NCBI GenBank assembly: GCA_002295635.1
Contig: DBHK01000011.1
Location: 27,359-91,358 of the forward strand
Length of the DNA stretch: 64,000 bases
Source: UBA830 sp002295635
Lineage (GTDB): Bacteria > Pseudomonadota > Alphaproteobacteria > MPNO01 > UBA830
Reading direction: 5' to 3'
Made by a program: the position numbers and the translations under genes. How positions within the stretch are numbered: the first letter of the stretch is position 1; the number at the start of each line of letters is the position of its first letter. The notes beneath the pieces are model-generated. The model had not been told where the DNA came from. It was given only the letters and a program-made list of their open reading frames with translations, and ran no database searches. Shown here piece after piece: positions 43,767 to 53,417 of this stretch.

Positions 43767-45083
43767 CGAATTCGCCGCAATAACCTCGCCCACTAAATAG
43801 AGAGATCCACATACCAGTACCCGGCCAGTAGGGCCATTGGCCGCCTCGCCGAGCGCAGCAGAAAGCGAGGTCGCGACTTTGCTCTCGAGCCCCAGTATCG
43901 ACGCGATCTCGGCGATGGCCTTTGGAGCATAACCCGGACTCCCCCCGGGTAGATCGATTGCGGCCAAGCTGTCCGCAACAGTCGCAAGTGGCTCCAAAAA
44001 TCCTCGCGCGTCCTTATTCTCTTGCATTGCACAAACAAGAACAACAGGGTCTTCGGGCCATGCTGCGATCGTTTCCATCAACGCCGCACCTGCGGATGGG
44101 TTATGCCCACCGTCGAGCCAAAGCTCCCAACCCTCGGGAAGCAAATCCGCTAGCCGGCCAGATGAAAGATGCTGCAAACGACCAGGCCACTTTGCGGTCG
44201 ATATTCCCTCGCAGATATCCTCCACGCTCCAGAGATGCCGCTCCCAGCTGCGGAGTGCAGCAATTGCGGTGGCGGCATTAACTCTCTGATGTACTCCAGC
44301 AAGAGAGGGTTCTGGTAGATAAATTTCGCGATCTCCATCACAATACACCATAGCGCCAGGCTCGGATCGACTAGTCCAATCGAACCCGGAAATGTATAAA
44401 GAAGAATTGAGATCCTGCGCCCGGGCTTCAATAACGCTTAGGGCATCTGGCACTTGCGGTGCGACAACGCAGGGTACACCGGATTTTAGTATCCCCGCTT
44501 TTTCAAACGCGATCTCTGCAATAGTAGCCCCAAGAAAAGACATATGATCCATGGATACTGGAGTGATAACCGTCATCGCCGGATTTTCTATTACATTCGT
44601 AGAATCAAAGCGACCGCCTAACCCAGTTTCAAGCAGCAGAAGATCGGCTGGCGTGCGTGAGAATGTCAGGAGTGCCGCCACAGTCGTAATTTCGAAAAAA
44701 GTTATCGGTTCGCCAGCATTCGCAATCTCACATTCCTCCAAGACTGATAGCAATGCCGCTTCATTAACAGGGACACCATTTAGAACGATACGTTCGTTGA
44801 ACCGCACTAGATGCGGCGAGGTATAGACATGGACCTGCAAACCAGCCGCAATAGCGATCTCGCGCATAAAGGCGATGGTTGACCCCTTACCGTTTGTACC
44901 AGCAACATGGATTACCGGTGGCAAAAACTTTTCCGGGTTACCAAGAGCCTCTAGCAAACGTTGGGTGCGCCCGAGTCCGAGATCGATAAACTTGGGGTGG
45001 AGCGTCGTCAGCCGCCCGAGAACGATATCAATCGGTTGTCGAAAACAACCGGTCATTCCCGTCACCCGCAGAGGATTCTCCAT
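43722..45083 (-). CDS. folC: Folylpolyglutamate synthase / dihydrofolate synthase FolC
   Basis: The product of up to 453 residues belongs to the Mur-ligase-like FolC family. The P-loop is VIHVAGTNGKGSTIAFM near residue 58, followed by VYTSPHLVRFNERI, LLLETGLGGRFDSTNVI and the ligase motif ELWLDGGHNPSAGAALM. It adds glutamate to dihydropteroate and folates. The start at 45083 overlaps accD by 56 bases; an ATG nine codons later (45056) is also possible. It is the last gene of the trp-accD-folC run. Confidence 0.94.
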   Translation of the reverse strand: MENPLRVTGMTGCFRQPIDIVLGRLTTLHPKFIDLGLGRTQRLLEALGNPEKFLPPVIHVAGTNGKGSTIAFMREIAIAAGLQVHVYTSPHLVRFNERIVLNGVPVNEAALLSVLEECEIANAGEPITFFEITTVAALLTFSRTPADLLLLETGLGGRFDSTNVIENPAMTVITPVSMDHMSFLGATIAEIAFEKAGILKSGVPCVVAPQVPDALSVIEARAQDLNSSLYISGFDWTSRSEPGAMVYCDGDREIYLPEPSLAGVHQRVNAATAIAALRSWERHLWSVEDICEGISTAKWPGRLQHLSSGRLADLLPEGWELWLDGGHNPSAGAALMETIAAWPEDPVVLVCAMQENKDARGFLEPLATVADSLAAIDLPGGSPGYAPKAIAEIASILGLESKVATSLSAALGEAANGPTGRVLVCGSLYLVGEVIAANSSPIQAASHYAVEAS

Positions 45084-45966
45084 CCCGATTTATCAGCATG
45101 TCATCTGCGCTCGGCACCTTCCGACGCAGTAAATCTAAGATACGTCCAAGCGTTGTGGCAAGTTCGTGGCGTGGCACCACCATGTCGATCATGCCATGAT
45201 CCAACAAATATTCTGAACGCTGAAAGCCTTCGGGAAGTTTCTCTCGAATCGTCTCTTTGATCACTCTAGCGCCAGCAAACCCTATGATTGTGCCAGGTTC
45301 CGCCAGTGCAATGTCACCCAGCATAGCAAATGACGCGGACACTCCACCGGTTGTTGGATCGGCAAGCACTACTATGTACGGTAAGGACGCCTCCTTGACC
45401 TGTTGCACCGCTATGGTGGTACGCGGCATTTGCATTAGCGACAAAATACCCTCCTGCATGCGCGCACCGCCCGATGATGGCACAACGACGAACGCCGCCT
45501 TTTTTGAAACAGCGAGCTGCGCGCCAGCAACAATGCCATTGCCTACGGCGATCCCCATTGATCCACCCATGAAGGAGAAGTCAAATACTGAAACGACAGT
45601 CGTATGCCCGGCAATTTCACCATAGGCAACAATTATAGCATCGGTGCGTCCAGTAGCCGTTCGGGTGTCCCTAAGACGCTCGGAGTATCGCTTGCGATCG
45701 CGAAATTTTAAGGGGTCGGTAACGTTCCCCGGTAACTCGATCTCTGTGAAGCTACCCCCATCAAACAGTAGTTCTAACCGCTTGCGTGCGCCAAGCCGCA
45801 TGTGATTACCGCAATTTGGACAAACTTTCAGATTATCCTCTAGGTCGCGGTGAAATAACATTTGTTCACAGGATGTACACTGTACCCACAGATTTTCTGG
45901 AACATCAGATTTTACGCCAACTAGTGAACGGATTTTTGGTCGGACGTAGTTATTTATCCAGTTCAT
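45028..45966 (-). CDS. accD: Acetyl-CoA carboxylase carboxyltransferase subunit beta AccD
   Basis: The 312-residue product starts with the four-cysteine zinc ribbon (CTSC and CPNC, residues 29-51) and continues with the crotonase-like carboxyltransferase domain: GGSMGIAVGNGIVAGAQLAV, VPSSGGARMQEGILSLMQMP and DPTTGGVSASFAMLGDIALA. It transfers carboxylate from carboxybiotin to acetyl-CoA, the first step of fatty acid synthesis. It overlaps trpA by four bases, the common alphaproteobacterial arrangement trpA-accD-folC. Confidence 0.97.
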   Translation of the reverse strand: MNWINNYVRPKIRSLVGVKSDVPENLWVQCTSCEQMLFHRDLEDNLKVCPNCGNHMRLGARKRLELLFDGGSFTEIELPGNVTDPLKFRDRKRYSERLRDTRTATGRTDAIIVAYGEIAGHTTVVSVFDFSFMGGSMGIAVGNGIVAGAQLAVSKKAAFVVVPSSGGARMQEGILSLMQMPRTTIAVQQVKEASLPYIVVLADPTTGGVSASFAMLGDIALAEPGTIIGFAGARVIKETIREKLPEGFQRSEYLLDHGMIDMVVPRHELATTLGRILDLLRRKVPSADDMLINRDGESSAGDGNDRLFSTTD

Positions 45967-46799
45967 TCGGTGACTCCCAACCGAGCTGAGCGCACTGCAG
46001 CGGCGAGACCAGAAACAAAGCTCAGGGTATCGGAGACAGTTCGGGGGCTGGGCTCCCCATCATCACCCAATGAATTCGCGATAGTTTCAACGATTGCAGT
46101 ACCTACGACAGCCGCATCCGCGATCATAGCGACTTCAGCTGCCTGTTCGGGCGTCCGGATACCAAATCCGACAGCAACCGGCAATTCTGTCTGGGCCTTT
46201 ATCCGACCAACGTTAGAGGCAATATCACTCGCAGTTGCGGAAGTAGTTCCGGTAATACCGCGAACGGAAACATAGTAGACAAATCCAGAAGCGTTCTCCA
46301 CAAGCGTCGTTATTCGTGGACCAGTCGAGGTGGGCGCTATTAGCCGAACTATGTCAATGCCGGCAGTCACAGCAAGCGGCCGGAATTCATCCTCTTCCTC
46401 GGGTGGCAGATCGACTATTATCAGTCCGTCAACACCGGCAGAGGCCGCATCGGTTGCAAACTGATTGCGCCCGTAGGCGTGGATCGGATTATAATATCCC
46501 ATCAACACGATCGGGGTATCATTATCGGACTTTCGAAACTTAGCGACCATCAAAAGGGTCTTCTTAATGTCATAGCCACTCTGTAGGGCCCGTCTGGAGG
46601 CAAGCTCAATCGACGGTCCATCCGCCATGGGGTCAGTAAATGGCATGCCGAGTTCAATTATATCTGCACCGACAGCGGGAAGTCCCTCAAGAATCTTAGA
46701 TGAAATGTCTCCGTCCGGGTCACCTGCAGTGATGAACGTTACTAATCCACCACGATTCTGAGCACGCAGGGTAGCGAAACATGATTCAAGGCGGCTCAT
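45963..46799 (-). CDS. trpA: Tryptophan synthase alpha chain TrpA
   Basis: The 278-residue TIM-barrel enzyme has the catalytic glutamate and aspartate regions in DIIELGMPFTDPMADGP and GLIIVDLPPEEEDEFRP, and the phosphate site around VAVGFGIRTPEQAAEV. It cleaves indole-3-glycerol phosphate and channels indole to TrpB. It overlaps trpB and accD by four bases each. Confidence 0.97.
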   Translation of the reverse strand: MSRLESCFATLRAQNRGGLVTFITAGDPDGDISSKILEGLPAVGADIIELGMPFTDPMADGPSIELASRRALQSGYDIKKTLLMVAKFRKSDNDTPIVLMGYYNPIHAYGRNQFATDAASAGVDGLIIVDLPPEEEDEFRPLAVTAGIDIVRLIAPTSTGPRITTLVENASGFVYYVSVRGITGTTSATASDIASNVGRIKAQTELPVAVGFGIRTPEQAAEVAMIADAAVVGTAIVETIANSLGDDGEPSPRTVSDTLSFVSGLAAAVRSARLGVTE

Positions 46800-48010
46800 A
46801 GCGTAACATCCAGTGCTGCAGCAACAGAAAATACATCCTTATCGCCACGTCCACACATATTCATTACAATTACATAATCTGAAGGTAAAGCCGGCGCGAT
46901 TTTGATTACGTGCGCTAACGCGTGGGCCGGCTCCAGTGCAGGGATAATACCTTCAAGGCGACTACACAGCTGGAATGCCTCCAGCGCTTCAGCATCAGTG
47001 ACAGAGACGTATTCGACTCGGCCTGTATCCTTGAGCCAAGCGTGCTCGGGGCCGATACCGGGGTAATCGAGCCCCGCTGAAATTGAATGAGCTTCAATGA
47101 TCTGGCCGTCGTTATCCTGTAATAGATAGGTCCTATTACCGTGCAGTACGCCCGGCCTGCCTGCTGCAAGAGAGGCCGCATGCCGGCCTGTTTCAATGCC
47201 ATCCCCCGCCGCCTCGACACCGATGATTTGAATATCTTCCTCATCTAGGAAAGGGTGAAAAAGACCCATGGCGTTTGAGCCACCCCCTATACAGGCAACC
47301 AACGAATCTGGGAGCCCTTCCTCGGCCTTCATTATCTGTTCTTTCGTCTCGTTACCAATAACGGATTGGAAATCGCGTACCATTGCTGGATAAGGGTGCG
47401 GGCCAGCGACTGTACCAATTACGTAGAAGGTATCATCGACGTGTGCGACCCAGTCCCGCAGCGCACCGTTCATCGCATCCTTTAGGGTAGAAGATCCAGT
47501 CTCAACTGGCACGACATCAGCGCCCAAAAGTTTCATGCGAAATACGTTCGGCGCCTGGCGTTCGATATCGATCGCTCCCATGTATACAACACAGGGGATC
47601 CCGAATAAGGCGCAGACGGTCGCTGTCGCGACCCCGTGCTGGCCTGCACCAGTCTCGGCGATCACACGGGTCTTGCCCATTCGCCGCGCAAGAAGTACTT
47701 GGCCAAGTGTATTATTGATCTTATGTGCACCGGTGTGGTTCAGCTCATCCCTTTTAAAATAGACCTTTGCACCGCCGCAATACTCTGTAATCCGAGAAGC
47801 AAAATATAACGGGCTTGGGCGGCCTACATAATGTTCAAGCAGCTCATCAAACTCCGCTTGGAAGGACGGATCTAACTTTGTCTCCTCATAGGCTTTCTCA
47901 ACTTCAAGCAGGAGTGGCATTAGGGTTTCAGCGACATACCGCCCGCCAAAAATGCCAAAATGGCCATCTTCATCGGGACCGGCGCGATATGTGTTAGGAG
48001 TTTCTATCAT
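46796..48010 (-). CDS. trpB: Tryptophan synthase beta chain TrpB
   Basis: The 404-residue PLP enzyme shows the Schiff-base lysine in DELNHTGAHKINNTLGQVLL, AETGAGQHGVATATVCALFG, the phosphate-binding ACIGGGSNAMGLFHPF and the C-terminal NMCGRGDKDVFSVA. It condenses indole with serine to tryptophan. It is followed by trpA with a four-base overlap and lies 49 bases after trpF. Confidence 0.97.
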   Translation of the reverse strand: MIETPNTYRAGPDEDGHFGIFGGRYVAETLMPLLLEVEKAYEETKLDPSFQAEFDELLEHYVGRPSPLYFASRITEYCGGAKVYFKRDELNHTGAHKINNTLGQVLLARRMGKTRVIAETGAGQHGVATATVCALFGIPCVVYMGAIDIERQAPNVFRMKLLGADVVPVETGSSTLKDAMNGALRDWVAHVDDTFYVIGTVAGPHPYPAMVRDFQSVIGNETKEQIMKAEEGLPDSLVACIGGGSNAMGLFHPFLDEEDIQIIGVEAAGDGIETGRHAASLAAGRPGVLHGNRTYLLQDNDGQIIEAHSISAGLDYPGIGPEHAWLKDTGRVEYVSVTDAEALEAFQLCSRLEGIIPALEPAHALAHVIKIAPALPSDYVIVMNMCGRGDKDVFSVAAALDVTL

Positions 48011-48059
48011 CGTCTTCTCGGAATATTTAACTTAATGAAATGCGAACGAACAGCTTTTA

Positions 48060-48704
48060 TCACGCGCTCTTAACTGCTGTCAGAAATGCGCGGATAAGGC
48101 CCGAGTCCTTTACACCAGGGGCACTCTCAACACCCGACGAAACATCGACTGCGGGGGCGCCGCCTATTCGAATCGCTTCGGCTACATTATCGGGATCAAG
48201 CCCGCCTGATAACATCCAAGGCACTGGCCAGTCTTTCCCCGAGAGAATAGCCCAGTCGAATGAAACGGCGTTACCGCCGGGCAAGGCATCTTTCATTGCA
48301 ATAGGCGCCTTCGCGTCGAATAGTAGCATATCTACCACATTGGAATAGTCCATCGCCATCGCAAGATCTACGGCCTCGGAAATCTTGATCGCTTTTATTA
48401 CAGATCGCCCTGTTCGTTTTTTTATCTCTGCGGCTCTTTCCGGTGTTTCGTCACCATGCAACTGAAACATTGAGATGCCTGGATTCATGCTAATAGCATC
48501 CAGAAAGGTATCGTCAGGATCGACTACCAATGCGACCGACTTAACAGAATTTGGTACCATCTGCAAAAGCGATGCAGCCTGTTCGAGCTCTACGTTTCGC
48601 GGTGAACGTGGAAAAAATACGAAACCTAAGTAGGCAGCGCCCTCAATCACCGCAGTGTCGATGGCCTCCCGCGTGCTAACGCCGCAGATTTTAGACGCGA
48701 CCAT
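48060..48704 (-). CDS. trpF: Phosphoribosylanthranilate isomerase TrpF
   Basis: The 214-residue barrel begins MVASKICGVSTREAIDTAVI with the catalytic cysteine, has FQLHGDETPERAAEI, LLFDAKAPIAMKDALPGGNA with the catalytic aspartate, and MLSGGLDPDNVAEAIRIGGA. It isomerises phosphoribosylanthranilate. The ATG at 48704 shares one base with the pyrF stop (TGATG); a GTG directly before it is an alternative start. Confidence 0.96.
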   Translation of the reverse strand: MVASKICGVSTREAIDTAVIEGAAYLGFVFFPRSPRNVELEQAASLLQMVPNSVKSVALVVDPDDTFLDAISMNPGISMFQLHGDETPERAAEIKKRTGRSVIKAIKISEAVDLAMAMDYSNVVDMLLFDAKAPIAMKDALPGGNAVSFDWAILSGKDWPVPWMLSGGLDPDNVAEAIRIGGAPAVDVSSGVESAPGVKDSGLIRAFLTAVKSA

Positions 48705-49420
48705 CACCTTGCAGCCAAAATCTCGTCAGCAATGCGTCGAGCCGCGCCGGCCGGATCCTCGGCACGCGTGATTGGTCGTCCAATTACGAGATGATCCGCG
48801 CCTGCGGCAACAGCCTCGGCCGGGGTCATCACGCGCTTCTGATCATCGGAACTGACCCAAGCCGGGCGGACCCCGGGGACAACCAAACTGAATTCATCAC
48901 CTATTTCCACTCGCAGCATGGCCGCTTCCTTCGGAGAACAAACTACACCGTCAATACCTGACACTTTAGCCAGCCGGGCTAATTGAAGAACTTGTTGCGA
49001 CACGGGAGCTTTTTGTCCTATTACGGCCAAATCATCGTCATCTAGGCTAGTCAGCACCGTAACGGCAACAATTTTCGGTCGTTTCGGACCTAGTTCGGCA
49101 GCCGCGCTAGCAGCAGCTTCAAGCATCTTGAGGCCGCCAGACGCATGTACTGTCAGAACGCTGCAGCCGAGCCGTTCAGTGGCCCTGACCGCGCCGAACA
49201 CAGTGTTCGGGATATCGTGATATTTCAGGTCCAGAAAAATTTTGTGGCCGAGTGCGCCTACCTGCCGCACACCGTCCGGGCCATGGGCGGTAAAAAATTC
49301 CTTACCTAGCTTGATAGCCCCCACCTCGCCGGAAAGTATTTCGGCCAGCAGTAAGGCTTCATCTAGATTGGGCGTATCGAGTGCGCAGAAAATTCGTTCT
49401 ACGGGGGAAATGTCAGTCAT
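48704..49420 (-). CDS. pyrF: Orotidine 5-phosphate decarboxylase PyrF
   Basis: The 238-residue product has the catalytic FLDLKYHDIPNTVFGAVRA motif, GVRPAWVSSDDQKRVMTPAE and LVIGRPITRAEDPAGAARR at the phosphate site. It makes UMP from OMP. It sits directly ahead of trpF and about 90 bases after the LapA-like gene on the same strand. Confidence 0.97.
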   Translation of the reverse strand: MTDISPVERIFCALDTPNLDEALLLAEILSGEVGAIKLGKEFFTAHGPDGVRQVGALGHKIFLDLKYHDIPNTVFGAVRATERLGCSVLTVHASGGLKMLEAAASAAAELGPKRPKIVAVTVLTSLDDDDLAVIGQKAPVSQQVLQLARLAKVSGIDGVVCSPKEAAMLRVEIGDEFSLVVPGVRPAWVSSDDQKRVMTPAEAVAAGADHLVIGRPITRAEDPAGAARRIADEILAAR

Positions 49421-49506
49421 CCCCCGTTAATAAATCATTATCGATCGGGGCGAAAGGACGGTCGCCATAGTAAAGGCTGACCGGTGAATACGTAGACGGT
49501 AAACAA

Positions 49507-49884
49507 CTAATCTTCGATTAACACCGCACGAGAGCTTTGGGTCCGTGTCCCGGACGCTTGCATCGTACCATCGGATAACTTTTGCGACGTGGATACGGCC
49601 TTCGGCGGATGATCTCTCTCATCCAACTTTCTTTCAAGTGTGCGGTTATGGCGCTCAGCTTTCCGTGCCCTACGACACCAGTTTACGGTCGAAATCCATC
49701 CAATTCCCAGACCAGCCATCACCCCCAACGCAAGAGTTATTAGAAGCCAAAGTGACGCCGAAAGTTCGATTTCTCCCGCAATTGGCCATAATTCTAGCTT
49801 CAATGTCTGCCGATTCTCCACTGCGAACACACTCAAAAGAACAGAGCAGGGAACAAACACTATAATACCCATAATTAGGCGCAT
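49507..49884 (-). CDS. LapA domain inner-membrane protein
   Basis: The 125-residue protein has two hydrophobic helices (IMGIIVFVPCSVLLSVFAV, then SASLWLLITLALGVMAGLGI) with NRQTLKLELWP between them, which is the LapA/YciS pattern, followed by a basic cytoplasmic coiled region (RKAERHNRTLERKLDER). In E. coli LapA with LapB controls LPS synthesis through LpxC turnover; here only the LapA-like part is seen. The position between ihfB and pyrF is conserved in alphaproteobacteria. Confidence 0.85.
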   Translation of the reverse strand: MRLIMGIIVFVPCSVLLSVFAVENRQTLKLELWPIAGEIELSASLWLLITLALGVMAGLGIGWISTVNWCRRARKAERHNRTLERKLDERDHPPKAVSTSQKLSDGTMQASGTRTQSSRAVLIED

Positions 49885-49969
49885 TTTAACCCCGCCGTCC
49901 AGCGCCGACTGGACTATCGCCAGCTAATTTTTTATCAAGACTAACGCGCAAACTTGCCCATGGCTCAAG

Positions 49970-50254
49970 TTATTTACGGCCGTTTAAACGGTCGCGAAGA
50001 TCCTTGCCGGACTTAAAAAACGGCACAAACTTCTTAGCAACGCTAACAGACTCTCCAGTACGCGGATTCCTGCCAGTACGCGCCTCGCGCGTTTTTACCG
50101 AAAATGCGCCAAATCCGCGCAGTTCAACTCTGTCCCCTCGTGCAAGCGCGGTCGATATTTCATCGAAGATCGTAAAAACGATTCGTTCAACATCCCTCTG
50201 GTATAGATGTGGATTTTCTTCTGCCAATTTCAAAATCAGCTCGGATTTCGTCAT
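49970..50254 (-). CDS. ihfB: Integration host factor subunit beta IhfB
   Basis: The 94-residue HU/IHF-fold protein starts MTKSELILKLAEENPHLYQR and carries RVELRGFGAFSVKTREARTG and RNPRTGESV, the DNA-bending arm with its intercalating proline. The Ser/Arg pattern of the arm and the position between rpsA/sppA and lapA identify the beta subunit. It bends DNA together with IhfA, which is not in the window. Confidence 0.95.
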   Translation of the reverse strand: MTKSELILKLAEENPHLYQRDVERIVFTIFDEISTALARGDRVELRGFGAFSVKTREARTGRNPRTGESVSVAKKFVPFFKSGKDLRDRLNGRK

Positions 50255-50386
50255 ACTTTGGCGTCCCCCCCTGAAAACCGAAGGAATTTCTCCCCGGATT
50301 TAGCAGCGTTCTATTTACCGGTGACATAGAATTTTACCCAGTCAGTAAGCGACGTCTTTGTGTCGGGACGAGACCTATTCTTAATA

Positions 50387-51301
50387 TCACATCGCTTGAG
50401 GTTGCCAGAGCGAAATTAACCCGTCAAGGGTAAGGCGTTCATACAAAATCGTTTTTCGGGCTAAACTAATTAGCTGGAGAAACAAGCTGCCGGCATCAGG
50501 TTGTATCGGCACGGTTCGAATTTTAAGGTCCGGCGACAGGTTTTTTCTCTCCACTAACCATGCCCGGGCGTCCTCTTCTCCCCCAATCTGATCTACCAGC
50601 CCGGCTCTCAGGGCCTGTTGGCCCGTAAATACCCGACCATCCGAGAATTTCTCAGCATCCGCCTTTTGCATGTTGCGACGTCGAATAACCATATCCCGGA
50701 ACATCCCATACATATCCGCGACTAGCGCCTGCGTCGTAGCCTCTACCTCCCCCGTCACAGGTTCAAACGGCGACGGCATTGCTTTAAGAGACCCGCTTTT
50801 GAACGATCGTGCTGAGACCCCCATCATTCCCAGAAGCTTAGTGATTTCAGTAGTTTGTAAAATGACGCCAATTGAGCCGGTAAGCGTTCCTTTACGGGCG
50901 AAAAGTCGGTCTGTCGCAATCGCCGCCATATATGCGGCAGAGGTCGCTAAACCTCCCATCACTGCAACAAGGGGTTTCTCTTCTCCAAGCGCAAGCAGAG
51001 CATTATGAAGCGTCTCACCTCCCACAACTGTCCCGCCGGGACTATCGATACGCACGATTACCGCCTTTACGGAGTCATTTTGAGCAAGTTTGCGGATTTT
51101 AAGAATTCTTTCGTCATCCTGAACAATAATACCCTTCACCTCTACCCGGGCAATAAAATCATCATTGCCCAAGGAACCACCAACCCTGCCATATATAGCC
51201 ACTATCGCTACTACCACCGCGAAAATCGCAGCTATCCGCCAGAACGTTAACCGTCGTTTAAGTCTTAGACGGTCAATAATATTGTCGGAGTCTAAGGGCA
51301 T
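50387..51301 (-). CDS. sppA: Signal peptide peptidase SppA (short form)
   Basis: The 304-residue protein has one N-terminal membrane helix (about residues 17-40) and a ClpP-like protease domain. The nucleophile serine lies in VMGGLATSAAYMAA and the general-base lysine in LFARKGTLTGSIGVI, the dyad of the 36-kDa SppA type. VRIDSPGGTVVGGETLHNAL forms the oxyanion region. It degrades cleaved signal peptides in the membrane. It lies between rpsA and ihfB, a common alphaproteobacterial order. Confidence 0.93.
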   Translation of the reverse strand: MPLDSDNIIDRLRLKRRLTFWRIAAIFAVVVAIVAIYGRVGGSLGNDDFIARVEVKGIIVQDDERILKIRKLAQNDSVKAVIVRIDSPGGTVVGGETLHNALLALGEEKPLVAVMGGLATSAAYMAAIATDRLFARKGTLTGSIGVILQTTEITKLLGMMGVSARSFKSGSLKAMPSPFEPVTGEVEATTQALVADMYGMFRDMVIRRRNMQKADAEKFSDGRVFTGQQALRAGLVDQIGGEEDARAWLVERKNLSPDLKIRTVPIQPDAGSLFLQLISLARKTILYERLTLDGLISLWQPQAM

Positions 51302-51353
51302 TTGAACTCAAGCACCCCCGGCGTTCATCCATAGTAGACAGCGCCCAAAACGA

Positions 51354-53312
51354 TTACGATGTCTCTTCATCAGTCTCAGGTGTTTCTACCGTATCGATGG
51401 TCTCTCCCTCCACAGATGCCTCTTCATCAGTCTCAGGTGCTTCTACCGTATCGGTGGTCTCGCCCTCCACAGATGCCTCTTCATCAGCCTCGGTTGCTTC
51501 TACCTTATCGGTGGTCTCGCCCTCCACAGATGCCTCTTCGTAAATAACCTCTTCAGGCTCGTCTGCTTTCTCGGCCTGCGGATCGTCGACATCAATGCCG
51601 CCCTCTTCTTCTCTGGCTTTGTTTAAGGCCGCGCCTAGAATGTCACCCAGGCTAGCACCTGAGTCAGATGAGCCGAAGTCAGCCATCGCCTTTTTTTCTT
51701 CCGCCATCTCGTGCGCTTTTACTGACAGACTTAGCTTTCGGTCCCGCTTATCGATATTGGTAACCCGGGCATCGACGCGATCACCAACAGCATAGCGGTC
51801 TGGTCGTTGCTCGCTCCGTTCGCGCGAAAGATCCGCTCGGCGAATAAAGCCCGGTAGAGAACCAGATACAGTTACTTCCAAACCACCCTCGGTTATCGCG
51901 GTTACCGTGCAAGTAACAGTGTCGCCCTTTGCGACTCCCTCTATCGCACCTGCGAAGGGATCTTCCGTTAGTTGCTTGACACCAAGGCTTATGCGTTCCT
52001 TTTCGACATCGATATCGAGAATTCGCGCCGTGATCATCTCACTTTTTTCATATCCCTTGGCAGCTTCCTCGCCGTCCATTTCCCAGGACAGATCGGAAAG
52101 GTGGACCATACCGTCAATTTCTCCCGGAAGCCCCACGAAAAGACCAAATTCGGTAATATTCTTAATCTCTCCCTCGATATCGACACCAACAGGGTGCGCA
52201 GATGCGAAAGCATCCCACGGATTATCGTGACACTGCTTTAGCCCAAGGCTAATTCGACGTTTCTGAGAATCGACTTCAAGTACCATAATATCAACTTCTT
52301 GGCTGGTCGAAACTATCTTGCCGGGGTGAACATTTTTTTTAGTCCAACTCATTTCAGAGACATGGACCAAACCCTCTACGCCCGGTTCTAGCTCCACGAA
52401 AGCTCCGTAGTCGGTGATGTTGCTCACACGACCGGTGAATTTGGCGCCAATCGGATATTTTGCCTCCACGCCCTCCCACGGATCTGCATCAAGCTGTTTC
52501 ATACCGAGGGAGATACGCTGCGTCTCAGAATTATACCGGATTACCTGTACCTTAACTGTCTGTCCAATCGACAATGCCTCGGTCGGATGATTAATCCGGC
52601 GCCACGCAATATCGGTAACATGCAGAAGGCCGTCCACGCCGCCGAGATCTACGAACGCGCCGTAATCGGTAATGTTCTTAACCATGCCCTCTAGAACCTG
52701 GCCTTCCTTGAGGTTGGTTAACAGTTCATTTCGCTGTTCAGCACGGGATTCCTCTAAGACGGCGCGGCGGGAGACTACAATATTACCGCGACGACGATCC
52801 ATTTTCAGAATCTGGAACGGCTGTGCCGTTCCCATGAGCGGACCGACATCGCGTATTGGACGCACATCAACCTGGCTGCCCGGCAAAAATGCCACGGCGC
52901 CGGAAAGATCAACAGTGAAACCACCTTTGACTCGGCCAAAGATTGTGCCGTTCACTCTCTCAGTATTTTCGAAAGCTACCTCGAGCTGTGTCCAAGCCTC
53001 CTCTCGACGTGCGCGCTCCCGACTAAGGACGGCTTCGCCGTTCTTATTCTCCATCCTCTCGAGGTAAACGTCGACTACATCTCCGACGCCGATTTCAGGA
53101 GCCTGCCCCGGAGCCCCAAATTCTTTTAGAGGCACACGCCCCTCGGACTTTAACCCGACATCGATTAAGACATTATCGCCCTCGATCATAAGGACGGTAC
53201 CCTTTATGACAGAACCTTCGGATAGGTCTCCATCACCCAAACTTTCTTCGAGTAGGGCGGCAAAATCTTCTTTTAATGCTTCGTTCTCAGCGGTTGAGGT
53301 TTCGGTAGCCAT
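51354..53312 (-). CDS. rpsA: Ribosomal protein S1 RpsA with acidic repeat tail
   Basis: The 652-residue product contains six S1 OB-fold domains. The first two are divergent (VIKGTVLMIEGDNVLIDVGL; VNGTIFGRVKGGFTVDLSG) and the third to sixth are typical (LEGMVKNITDYGAFVDLGG, FTGRVSNITDYGAFVELEPG, IEGEIKNITEFGLFVGLPGE, VTCTVTAITEGGLEVTVSGS). It helps the 30S subunit capture mRNA. The C-terminal 90 residues are acidic and end in three 19-residue repeats, making the protein longer than the usual 560-570 residues. The start has an AGGA ribosome site. Confidence 0.96.
   Translation of the reverse strand: MATETSTAENEALKEDFAALLEESLGDGDLSEGSVIKGTVLMIEGDNVLIDVGLKSEGRVPLKEFGAPGQAPEIGVGDVVDVYLERMENKNGEAVLSRERARREEAWTQLEVAFENTERVNGTIFGRVKGGFTVDLSGAVAFLPGSQVDVRPIRDVGPLMGTAQPFQILKMDRRRGNIVVSRRAVLEESRAEQRNELLTNLKEGQVLEGMVKNITDYGAFVDLGGVDGLLHVTDIAWRRINHPTEALSIGQTVKVQVIRYNSETQRISLGMKQLDADPWEGVEAKYPIGAKFTGRVSNITDYGAFVELEPGVEGLVHVSEMSWTKKNVHPGKIVSTSQEVDIMVLEVDSQKRRISLGLKQCHDNPWDAFASAHPVGVDIEGEIKNITEFGLFVGLPGEIDGMVHLSDLSWEMDGEEAAKGYEKSEMITARILDIDVEKERISLGVKQLTEDPFAGAIEGVAKGDTVTCTVTAITEGGLEVTVSGSLPGFIRRADLSRERSEQRPDRYAVGDRVDARVTNIDKRDRKLSLSVKAHEMAEEKKAMADFGSSDSGASLGDILGAALNKAREEEGGIDVDDPQAEKADEPEEVIYEEASVEGETTDKVEATEADEEASVEGETTDTVEAPETDEEASVEGETIDTVETPETDEETS
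51364..51534 (-). repeat. Three tandem 57-bp repeats in the 3-prime end of rpsA
   Basis: Units of 57 bases begin at 51364, 51421 and 51478 with the word TCTTCATCAG and agree at nearly all positions. In the protein each unit is 19 residues built on EASVEGETTD followed by a T/K-V-E-A/T-P/T-E segment. The near identity at DNA level, including silent positions, indicates recent slippage or unequal recombination. Confidence 0.93.
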
Positions 53313-53417
53313 ATTAAATCCTAGTTTTCCCTTTCCGAGAACAGAGACGATATCAGCTGAACCGGCGCCTCGACGACGTCAGTCTAGAAAAATCGATAAT
53401 CTGCTCCATTTGTCCTG

